From: Izemoplasma sp964435595
Lineage (GTDB): Bacteria; Bacillota_I; Bacilli_A; Izemoplasmatales; Izemoplasmataceae
Assembly: GCA_964435595.1 (NCBI GenBank)
Contig: CAYSZV010000002.1
Location: forward strand, 1 to 64,000
Direction of reading: 5' to 3'
Length of the DNA stretch: 64,000 nucleotides
Under the pieces are notes generated by a model. It did not search any database, was not told where the DNA came from, and saw only the letters and a list, made by a program, of their open reading frames with translations. Positions 26,124 through 33,601 of the stretch are shown here, one piece after another (within the stretch, counting starts at the first letter, position 1; each line of letters begins with the position of its first letter). The position numbers were made by a program, and so were the translations under genes.

Positions 26124-26138
26124 AAGAAAGTTGCTTTT
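26109..26138. terminator. Terminator after the MocR-like gene
   Basis: AAAAGCAACTT / AAGTTGCTTTT stem overlapping the stop codon. Confidence 0.8.
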
Positions 26139-26171
26139 TATATTATCTATTTGAATCGAACTACAATCAAT

Positions 26172-27412
26172 TTACGGTGTTGTAATAGTGAGAGTACTAG
26201 GTATACTTTCATTACCAGCAAAATCAACTGAAACAACTTTAAATTCATAGGTTTGTCCTGAAATCAATCCAAGGAACAAGTGTCCATTATGTGTTACCGT
26301 ATCAACTAAGATATCATCCTGGTACAATTTATATTCTTTTACTAACACATCGTCTACACCGATGTCCCAACCTAAAAATACATTAGTAGAACGTTCTCTC
26401 ACTGCTCTAAAGTTTGTTACTTGTTCTGGTGCTTCTTGATCCATACCTACATAATCTTTTTGTTNNNNNNNNNNNNNNNNNNNNNNNNNNNNNNNNNNNN
26501 NNNNNNNNNNNNNNNNNNNNNNNNNNNNNNNNNNNNNNNNNNNNNNNNNNNNNNNNNNNNNNNNNNNNNNNNNNNNNNNNNNNNNNCATTAGGCTCCCAT
26601 TCGATTTCATACACGTGAAATTCTTCTTCCGCAGAGTATAAATTCAAATACTCTCCTATTTGAGTATTTGAAGCATGGTTAAATGCGCCAGTATGAATTG
26701 TTGAATGAATTTTATTTGGATCATATCCTACATATTCCATAATATCAATTTCACCACTATCCGGCCATCCTCCATACTCCCAATCTGTTGGAAGCATCCA
26801 AATCGCTGGCCAAGTACCTCTACCCGCAGGTAGTTTCGCTCTTACTTGTATTTTACCGTACAAGAAATCACCTTTGTCTCTTGTAACAAGTCTAGTAGAT
26901 GTATAATTTCTACCACCTAAATACTCTTTTCGAGCTGTGATTGACAATGCTCCATCTCTAACAAACACATTGTCTGGATCGGCATCAGTGTAATATTGTA
27001 GTTCATTGTTTCCACCACCATTACCTCCAACATCATATCCCCATAAGGTTGTATCAGGCAGTCCTAAGTAATCAAACTCATCACACCAAACTGGTTGCCA
27101 TTCACCTATATTGTCTAAATGCGCACAAGAATCAGAGACAATATCTCTCGCTTCATAATCTGCATATCCTTGAGAAACATATACTGGTCCAGGATATTCA
27201 GCATTAAAATCGTTTGCTAAAACACATTCATTATTATATAGTACTTCATCATCACTACATTCAGGTATAATCAGTTCACAACTTCCATCTACTTCTTCAT
27301 ATCCTGGAATACAATTAAGTGGTTTATCTGTATCGTCAATAACATCTGCCGGATCACATGCTGCAAGCACAGTAACGAGTAGAACAACCAATACTAAAAC
27401 AAATTTTTTCAT
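26172..27412 (-). CDS. Secreted GH16 beta-glucanase (laminarinase-like) lipoprotein with FN3 domain, interrupted by assembly gap
   Basis: Signal peptide with lipobox LAAC (Cys near residue 19), then a short Cys-rich segment (about 33-68), then a glycoside hydrolase family 16 domain with WQPVWCDEFDY, WPAIWMLP and the catalytic motif GEIDIMEYVG, which carries the nucleophile and acid/base Glu. After 122 N the frame resumes as QKDYVGMDQEAPEQV, in line with the end of GH16, followed by a fibronectin type III domain of about 85 residues. GH16 enzymes of this type cleave beta-1,3- or mixed beta-glucans such as laminarin. The 122 N cannot be the true length, because some 75 residues of GH16 are missing. 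cre-like sites lie in the promoter. Confidence 0.88.
26465..26586. other. Assembly gap (122 N) inside the GH16 gene
   Basis: Run of N. Reading frames on the two sides do not match across 122 bases, so the gap size is an estimate. Confidence 0.95.
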
Positions 27413-27428
27413 ACTATCACTCCTATTT

Positions 27429-27469
27429 TAAAATCGTTTTCATTATACCACACGAAACCGTTTTAGCAA
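27429..27469 (-). promoter_or_regulatory. GH16 promoter with cre-like operators
   Basis: Minus strand TTGCTA-16-TATAAT (27464-27469 and 27442-27447). TGAAAACGATTTTA (27429-27442) matches the cre consensus TGWAANCGNTNWCA except at one position, directly after the -10 box. A second, poorer copy centred on AAAACGGTTTC (about 27453-27465) lies between the -35 and -10 boxes. Placement predicts repression by a LacI/CcpA-type protein. Confidence 0.65.
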
Positions 27470-27487
27470 ATAATTTTGCATAAAGAA

Positions 27488-27510
27488 AAAGTCTGAAATA
27501 TTCAGACTTT
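27488..27510 (-). terminator. Terminator of the pheST operon
   Basis: AAAGTCTGAA / TTCAGACTTT stem followed by T run on the minus strand after pheT. Confidence 0.85.
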
Positions 27511-29872
27511 ATCGTAATTCCGCATCAAGCTTAATTTTCAATTCATTCAAAATCGATTCAACTCGTTCATCAACTTCTTTGGTTTCTAATGTTTTTTTTG
27601 CATCACTAAATTCCAAACGAATAGCCAATGATTTTTTGTCCTGTTCAACATTCTCTCCAACATATAAGTCAAATACATAGGCATCAGTTAGCATTCTTTT
27701 ACCAGTTTTTTCAATAATATCCAATATCTCTTTGGCTGAGATTTTATAATCAACAACCAACGCTAAGTCTCGATACATACTAGGGAATTTATTGATTTCT
27801 TTGACTTTTTTGAATACACGTCTCACATCATACATTTTCTCAATATTTAATTCAAATAGGTAAACATCCTTCAATCCATTTTCTTTGGCATATTGTGGAT
27901 GAATTTTCCCTATGAATCCTATTTCACCACTATAATCTCTTATCACAGCTTGTTGTCCAGGATGAAGATTTTTGTATTGTTTTGTAGGTTCAAAGGTAAG
28001 ATGAGATAGTCCCGTTTCTCTAAACATCGCTTCTAAGATTCCTTTGACTGTATAAAAATCAACAATTTCTTTTTTGCCTTGCCACAATGTAGAAGACAAC
28101 TCTCCTGTCAATGCACCTGCTAATAATTCTATTTCTTTATCTTTATTATATAATTTACCAATTTCAAAAATCGATACATCAGATACTTTTCTAGCAATAT
28201 TATATTTAATTGCGTCAATTAATCCAGTAATTGGTGTTTTTGCCATTACACTACGATCACCACTCATCGGCATCAACAATTTTACAATTTCTGTTTCTTC
28301 TTTGACAAAATCAAACACCTTATCTTCAGATACCAAGGCATATGAAACAATTTCATTTAAACCTTGTCCCGCTAACAATCTCTTTAGTTTTCGTTTGTAT
28401 TCTTGATATTCAGATAAGCTACCTTGTGATACTGTTTCAGGAAGCGTTAACGGCAATTTGTCATATCCGATAATTCTACCAATCTCTTCAACGATATCTT
28501 GATATGTTTCAATATCTTGTCTTCTCGTAGGAGCATATATAGTGAACTCCTCATCAGACAATGTGTTTTTGAATGCCAATCTATTTAACGTATCTTGAAT
28601 CAAATCAATTGAATAGTTGCTTCCTAACACTTTATTTAATTTAGAAAGAGTTAGTGTGATTTTTTTCTCTGACTTGTCACTATTATCTACTTTTGAGATT
28701 CCTTTTAATACATTCCCACTTGCATATTTACTAAACAAATGACTTGCCAATTCAAGTGCCAACTCTGTTCTATTCGGATCAACTTTGCGTTCAAATCTAG
28801 TTGATGCTTCACTACGTAAATCCAAGCGATTTGATGTTTTACGAATATGGTATGGATCAAAAATCGCACTTTCTAACAATACTGTTTTACTTGCAGCAAC
28901 AATTTCAGTTTCAAGACCTCCCATTACACCACCCAGTGCAACAGCCTTCGTACCATTTGTAATGACAATATCATCCTCTGATAGTTTTCTTTCTTTATCA
29001 TCTAATGTTTGAATTGTTTCTCCAGGATTGGCCATACGTACTTTGATTTCATTCGTTCCTAGTAAATCATAATCAAATGCATGAAGCGGTTGTCCTGTTT
29101 CTAACATAACATAATTGGTGATATCTACGATATTATTAATCGGTCTCATTCCAGCAGCAATCAATCTTGATTGCATCCATTTTGGACTGTCTTTGATGAC
29201 AATATCTTTGATTACTCTTGCATAATATGCTGAACAATGTTCTGTGTCTAAAGTGATATTACAATTGATCTCTTCTGCGACTTCCTCTACAGTTATATCT
29301 CTAAGATGAACTGTTTTATTTAAGATTGCAGCTGCATCATATGCAACACCCATAACACTTAATAAGTCAGCACGGTTCGGTGTCAAATCTAACACCATTA
29401 CTTCATCATTCAAAAACAATGCTTCTATTGCATTATCTCCAGGCTTACACTCAGTTGTAATAACATGAATGCCTTCTTCATTATGATATTTTTTATCAAT
29501 ACCCAATTCTGATAAACTGCAAATCATACCATTTGATTCCACATCACGAATGGTTGATTTTTTGATTGTAAATCCACCTGACAATGTCGCTCCCGGCAAA
29601 CTAACAATTACTTTTTGTCCCGCTGCAACATTTGGTGCTCCACAAACAATTTGTGTTACTTCTCCACCAATATCTACTTGACACACACTCAGTTTGTCAG
29701 CATTGGGATGTTTTTCTTTTTCTTTGACATATCCTACAACTACGTTACTAGCATCTACTAGTTTATAGTATTCTTCTACCTCAGCACTATGTAAATTATA
29801 TAGATTAGATAATTTTTCTACGCTGACATCAATATCAACTAAATCCTTTAGCCAATTCATCGATACTTTCAT
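27509..29872 (-). CDS. pheT: Phenylalanine-tRNA ligase beta subunit
   Basis: Beta subunit of the (alpha-beta)2 PheRS. 787 residues: N-terminal EMAP/tRNA-binding domain (about 40-150, VVGYVKEKEKHPNADKLSVC), B3/B4 editing region, B5 domain and the C-terminal ferredoxin-fold anticodon-binding domain (FPSMYRDLALVVD onward). Length is normal. Starts two bases after the hydrolase gene that separates it from pheS; both are in the T-box-controlled operon. Confidence 0.97.
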   Translation of the reverse strand: MKVSMNWLKDLVDIDVSVEKLSNLYNLHSAEVEEYYKLVDASNVVVGYVKEKEKHPNADKLSVCQVDIGGEVTQIVCGAPNVAAGQKVIVSLPGATLSGGFTIKKSTIRDVESNGMICSLSELGIDKKYHNEEGIHVITTECKPGDNAIEALFLNDEVMVLDLTPNRADLLSVMGVAYDAAAILNKTVHLRDITVEEVAEEINCNITLDTEHCSAYYARVIKDIVIKDSPKWMQSRLIAAGMRPINNIVDITNYVMLETGQPLHAFDYDLLGTNEIKVRMANPGETIQTLDDKERKLSEDDIVITNGTKAVALGGVMGGLETEIVAASKTVLLESAIFDPYHIRKTSNRLDLRSEASTRFERKVDPNRTELALELASHLFSKYASGNVLKGISKVDNSDKSEKKITLTLSKLNKVLGSNYSIDLIQDTLNRLAFKNTLSDEEFTIYAPTRRQDIETYQDIVEEIGRIIGYDKLPLTLPETVSQGSLSEYQEYKRKLKRLLAGQGLNEIVSYALVSEDKVFDFVKEETEIVKLLMPMSGDRSVMAKTPITGLIDAIKYNIARKVSDVSIFEIGKLYNKDKEIELLAGALTGELSSTLWQGKKEIVDFYTVKGILEAMFRETGLSHLTFEPTKQYKNLHPGQQAVIRDYSGEIGFIGKIHPQYAKENGLKDVYLFELNIEKMYDVRRVFKKVKEINKFPSMYRDLALVVDYKISAKEILDIIEKTGKRMLTDAYVFDLYVGENVEQDKKSLAIRLEFSDAKKTLETKEVDERVESILNELKIKLDAELR

Positions 29873-29874
29873 AA

Positions 29875-30573
29875 TTATACCTCCTCAAGGAACGAAGCGA
29901 CTTTTTCTACTACTTGATTTCGCACAGCGCGATCAAACAGTAAAAAATGACTACTATCAACTGAATAGCGTTCAACGATTCCATTGTTTATTATTTTTTG
30001 TAAGAAGTCGATTGAACTTCTTTTTACTAATTCATCTTTTAATGTTTCCACAATCAATGTTCGACATTTTACTTTTCTTAAGTATTTCTTTGTATGCAAT
30101 AAATACTTTTGTAAATGCCATATATGATACTTCGGTACTTTAATAAATCGTTTGACAAATTCATTGTAAAATATTTTTTGAACTCTAGTCAGTGATTTGT
30201 CATACGCCAATGAATAACTTAATCCTCGTAAAAATCTAGAATAGTTCGGATTTTTAATAATTGGTGCAATTAGTACTAAGTTTTCAATATCCTTAAATTT
30301 GGCTGCGATTATCATTGATGTTGATGCACCAAGACTATAGCCAATTAGATGAACTTTTTTAAATTGTTTCATCATTTCCATCGTTTCATCTGCGAAACGA
30401 ATAAAATCTTTTGTAGTTGATTTAGGGAAGTAATCACCTACGAACACTCCGGGGAGAAATCCTGGATAGTAAACAAAATACTTCTCATTTTTCCCCAATT
30501 CCTTTTGTAGTGCTTTCAGTTCCATTCCATTGGTACCAGCACCATTAATTATTACAACAAGTTCTTTTTCCAT
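29875..30573 (-). CDS. Alpha/beta hydrolase encoded between pheS and pheT
   Basis: 232 residues with the alpha/beta hydrolase fold: oxyanion-side motif INGAGTNG near residue 10, nucleophile elbow GYSLGAS near residue 100, a possible catalytic Asp in LKDELV near residue 190 and the catalytic His in DSSHFL near residue 210. The substrate is unknown. The start overlaps the pheS stop by one base (TAATG) and the stop is two bases from pheT, so it is fully embedded in the operon and under the PheRS T-box. An enzyme between the two PheRS subunit genes is unusual. Confidence 0.88.
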   Translation of the reverse strand: MEKELVVIINGAGTNGMELKALQKELGKNEKYFVYYPGFLPGVFVGDYFPKSTTKDFIRFADETMEMMKQFKKVHLIGYSLGASTSMIIAAKFKDIENLVLIAPIIKNPNYSRFLRGLSYSLAYDKSLTRVQKIFYNEFVKRFIKVPKYHIWHLQKYLLHTKKYLRKVKCRTLIVETLKDELVKRSSIDFLQKIINNGIVERYSVDSSHFLLFDRAVRNQVVEKVASFLEEV

Positions 30574-31610
30574 TATCGTTTAAACTGCTTCAAGAACCTT
30601 AAATCATTTGTGTAGAAGCTTCTTATATCATTTATCCCATATTTTAACATAGCAATTCTTTCTACACCCATACCAAATGCAAATCCTTGGTATTTTGTAG
30701 AATCATATCCAGAAGCTTCTAATACATTATTATTTACAATACCAGCACCTAACACTTCAATCCATCCAGTACCTTTACAAATATTGCATCCCTTACCGTT
30801 ACAATTGTGACAACTTACGTCAACTTCCACACTAGGTTCTGTGAACGGGAAGTAAGATGGACGTAATCTGATTTCTCTTTTTTCACCAAATAGTTTCTTA
30901 GCAGTTGCTAATAGTGTACCTTTTAAATCTGCCATTGATGTTGTTTCATCAACAACAAGTCCTTCGATTTGCATAAATTGATGACTATGCGTTGCATCGT
31001 CGTCATCTCTTCTAAATACTTTTCCAGGACAAATTATTTTTACAGGTCCCTTGTCTGCCATTGCAAGCATAGTTCGAACTTGTACAGGAGAAGTATGTGT
31101 TCTTAATAATAGATCATCAGTGATATAAAAAGTATCTTGCATGTCTCTTGCAGGATGATTTTTCGGAAGATTCAATTTCTCAAAGTTATATTCATCTATT
31201 TCAATTTCCGGACCTTCCATTACTTGATATCCCATACCAATAAACAGATCTTCAACCTCATCAATAATTTGTGTTAGGATATGTGTTTTTCCTAATTCAA
31301 TTTGCTTTCCTGGCAAGGTAACATCTATTGTTTCTTTCTCTAATTGTTCATTAACAAGTGCTTGATCAATCAACTCTTTTTGTTCATTGATATATCCCTG
31401 AATCACTTGTTTTGCCTCATTTGTCATTTTTCCAAACGCAGGTCGTTCTGAAGGATCCAAATCCTTCATCATCTTCATAATATCTTGAAAAGAACCTTTC
31501 TTTCCAAGGTATTTTGACTTCGCATCATTCAAGTCGTGAATGCTCTTCACTAAACTAATTCTCTCTTTTGCTTCTTGTTGTAATTGTTCTAATCGTTCTA
31601 TAACGCTCAT
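30573..31610 (-). CDS. pheS: Phenylalanine-tRNA ligase alpha subunit
   Basis: Catalytic alpha subunit of PheRS. 345 residues: N-terminal coiled coil (about 1-90), class II core with motif 2 region FRRDDDDATHSHQFMQIEG, the small CHNC-x4-C-x2-C insert common in this family and motif 3 GFAFGMGVERIAMLKYG. Preceded by a T-box leader on the minus strand. Confidence 0.98.
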   Translation of the reverse strand: MSVIERLEQLQQEAKERISLVKSIHDLNDAKSKYLGKKGSFQDIMKMMKDLDPSERPAFGKMTNEAKQVIQGYINEQKELIDQALVNEQLEKETIDVTLPGKQIELGKTHILTQIIDEVEDLFIGMGYQVMEGPEIEIDEYNFEKLNLPKNHPARDMQDTFYITDDLLLRTHTSPVQVRTMLAMADKGPVKIICPGKVFRRDDDDATHSHQFMQIEGLVVDETTSMADLKGTLLATAKKLFGEKREIRLRPSYFPFTEPSVEVDVSCHNCNGKGCNICKGTGWIEVLGAGIVNNNVLEASGYDSTKYQGFAFGMGVERIAMLKYGINDIRSFYTNDLRFLKQFKR

Positions 31611-31631
31611 AGAATCACTCCTTTATATTAA

Positions 31632-31856
31632 AAAAGTTCGCCCTTAAATAAGGACGAACATAAGTATCCGCGGTACCACCTTGGTTCTAGATTTCTCTAG
31701 CTCTCAACTCATAACCGTGAGCACGGGACAGGATTAGTGTCTCTCAAAGGTTGAATTCATTACGACTCTACTTAGAACGATTCCAGCTTTAACGTTCCTC
31801 TCTAAGAAGTATTGTGCTTGTAACTACTATTTCCTCTTCACCGATTTACTTTACTT
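31632..31856 (-). promoter_or_regulatory. T-box leader of pheS
   Basis: Contains the T-box sequence AAGGTGGTACCGCGGATA (31664-31682), a terminator GTTCGTCCTTA / AAGGGCGAAC with T run (31633-31659) and a Stem I with AGAGGAA and GCTGGAA elements. A UUC (Phe) triplet lies just after GCTGGAAUCG at 31775-31777 in the expected specifier position. Uncharged tRNA-Phe binding would favour the antiterminator and expression of pheS-hydrolase-pheT. Confidence 0.93.
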
Positions 31857-31885
31857 ATTATAGAATAATAAGTCCTAAAATACAA
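31857..31885 (-). promoter_or_regulatory. Promoter of the pheS operon
   Basis: TTGTAT, 17-base spacer, TATAAT on the minus strand, directly ahead of the T-box leader. Confidence 0.75.
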
Positions 31886-31894
31886 GTAAATAAA

Positions 31895-31914
31895 AAGCCT
31901 TTTTAAAAAGGCTT
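31895..31914 (-). terminator. Terminator after the BI-1 gene
   Basis: AAGCCTTTTT / AAAAAGGCTT stem just past the BI-1 stop. Confidence 0.75.
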
Positions 31915-32647
31915 ATTTACTTCTTCTTGATAAAATCAAGATTAATCTTAAAATCTCAATATAAATCCAAACAATCGTTGTGATTAATCCTAAGCTCAAA
32001 GACCATTCATGTTCTTTCCCGGCATTTCCACTAACATATGATTCAATACGATCAAAATCGTACAACAAGAATAAAACACTAATGATTAAACTAAATAGGA
32101 CAACTGCTAAATAGAAATTACTATAGAAGTATGCAGTCCCAGTAGCCAGCCACATTACGAGTCCTACAATGATAAAGAAGAATACTGCAGCCAAAGCTGT
32201 AAGCATAAAGTTTCTAAATCCTTGTCCAACTTTAATAATTCTTGTTGAATATAAAATCAACATAACAAACAGGGATCCAAATGTACCACCCATTGCATAT
32301 AACACTGCATCGGTTCCTACTTGATAGACTACTATCAAACTTATAACTCCTAAGAAGGCACCTTCAAAAATGGCATACAAGATACTATATATGAATGCTA
32401 ACTGTTCATTTCTATGTGCTAAAATCACAAAGATAAACGCACCAAGCGGAGCAAGAATCAATGCACCAATCATAGTTCCAAAACTCCATGATGTTCCAAT
32501 GTTAATTGCTATTGAATATGCTGAAATTGCAGTAATAAATAACAATAGCATTGTTTTTGATGCTACCCCTTTATAAGTTGCCGCATCTGTCCAATCTGTT
32601 GAATAATCCATTCTCTTAAATACTGGATTTTCTCCTCTAATTCTCAT
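31913..32647 (-). CDS. Bax inhibitor-1 family (YccA/YetJ-like) membrane protein
   Basis: 244 residues with seven hydrophobic segments of the TMBIM/Bax inhibitor-1 family; bacterial members are pH-sensitive calcium leak channels. The loop YDFDRIESYVSGNAGKEHEW between the last segments carries the Asp-rich sensor region. GGAGGTAAATT precedes the ATG. It follows the pyrophosphatase-like gene by one base. Confidence 0.85.
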   Translation of the reverse strand: MRIRGENPVFKRMDYSTDWTDAATYKGVASKTMLLLFITAISAYSIAINIGTSWSFGTMIGALILAPLGAFIFVILAHRNEQLAFIYSILYAIFEGAFLGVISLIVVYQVGTDAVLYAMGGTFGSLFVMLILYSTRIIKVGQGFRNFMLTALAAVFFFIIVGLVMWLATGTAYFYSNFYLAVVLFSLIISVLFLLYDFDRIESYVSGNAGKEHEWSLSLGLITTIVWIYIEILRLILILSRRSK

Positions 32648-32648
32648 A

Positions 32649-32972
32649 TTAATTTACCTCCAATTTTTTAATTTCTATTTTAAAATACTGTTCTTGAAAA
32701 TGAGTTTTTTTTCTTATTTCTTCAATCGTGAAATCACGATTGGCAACCACCCATTTATCCTCAACATCATTTAATCTTTTTATTATTGCTATGACGGTTC
32801 CAATATATTCTGTAATCGGTTCATCTACATCTAATATATAACAGTCTTGTTCTTCCCCATCTGGTGCCATAACACCTTCTACATAGCCATAATTGAGTTG
32901 ATATATAAGTCCTCTATGTTCAGGGTGTTCACTATGAATTGGTCTGTCAACTATCACTTTAACTCGTTTCAT
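32649..32972 (-). CDS. Inorganic pyrophosphatase-like protein (short family)
   Basis: 107 residues. KVIVDRPIHSEHPEH, LNYGYVEGVMAPDGEEQDCYIL and AIIKRLNDVEDKWVVA resemble the short pyrophosphatase-like (PPA family I fold) proteins of Firmicutes. The DGEEQDCY segment would be the metal site. Shorter than true family I enzymes, so activity is uncertain. The ATG at 32972 has GGGAGG upstream; the longer frame to 33008 lacks a site. Likely operon with the BI-1 gene. Confidence 0.7.
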   Translation of the reverse strand: MKRVKVIVDRPIHSEHPEHRGLIYQLNYGYVEGVMAPDGEEQDCYILDVDEPITEYIGTVIAIIKRLNDVEDKWVVANRDFTIEEIRKKTHFQEQYFKIEIKKLEVN

Positions 32973-33029
32973 ATTGTACCTCCCAATTACCATTATACCA
33001 AATTTCATATTTTTAATCTGACAAATATG

Positions 33030-33449
33030 TCACATACTAAATAGATTTAATTGTGAATTGTCAGGAAGATGATCGAAACAATTTAAGAGTTCCAATTTCA
33101 TAAATAGTGTTTTGGATAAAGATGTACGTTCTTTGATATCATCCTTTGATTTAAACTCTTTCTCATTTCTTGCATTTACAATTGAATCTGCAACATTCAA
33201 CCCCAGTCCATCTACAGTAATGAATGGTAGAATTAAAGATTTTCCATCTTCATCAATTACAAATTCTTTGGACATTGATTTATTGATATCAATCGGCTTA
33301 AATTTAAACCCTCTTTTTACCATTTCGTTTGCTACTTCTAATACAGTGTATAGTTTCTTCTCAACTTCAGTTGCATGGCGGAAATTATCTTTTTCAATTT
33401 CATCCATTTTCTTACTAATTTCATATTCTCCACCTTGGAATGCATACAC
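33030..33449 (-). pseudogene. polC: PolC C-terminal part, separated from its gene by an assembly gap and foreign bases
   Basis: From VYAFQGGEYEISKKMDEIEK to the stop the sequence aligns with the last 140 residues of PolC (VEKKLYTVLEVANEMVKRGF, LPFITVDGLGLNVADSIV, final LPDNSQLNLF). Compared with Bacillus PolC only two or three residues are missing between here and the end of the main open frame at 33602. This is therefore the true C-terminus of polC, not a separate gene. An apparent ORF to 33599 reads through the gap by chance. Confidence 0.88.
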
Positions 33450-33459
33450 NNNNNNNNNN
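33450..33459. other. Assembly gap (10 N)
   Basis: Ten N, a conventional minimum-size scaffold join, inside polC. Confidence 0.95.
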
Positions 33460-33601
33460 TCCGCAACCTTCACTAGTTCAGCGATTCTCGCAGCAGCGTT
33501 TTGCTGCGGGCCAAGAATTTCATCCACCTCACGCTGCAATTCCTCGGGCAATTCCAGGAAGCCGCTGAGGGCATCCTGATCAATGCGTTGTTGTTTCATT
33601 G
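33460..33601. other. GC-rich foreign stretch inside polC
   Basis: About 142 bases between the N run and PolC codon SIRAT. 64 of 120 bases at 33481-33600 are G or C, against roughly one third nearby. Minus-strand translation MKQQRIDQDALSGFLELPEE and onward does not belong to PolC and resembles a higher-GC organism's protein start. Most likely a chimeric contig end. Confidence 0.8.

Noticed and set aside
26407..26641. Several short ORFs across the N run in GH16
   Set aside because: Produced by translating N; GH16 and FN3 parts explain both sides.
33460..33599. Apparent ATG start of a 189-residue ORF before the PolC C-terminus
   Set aside because: The first 46 codons are the GC-rich foreign stretch and the frame crosses ten N; continuity is chance.
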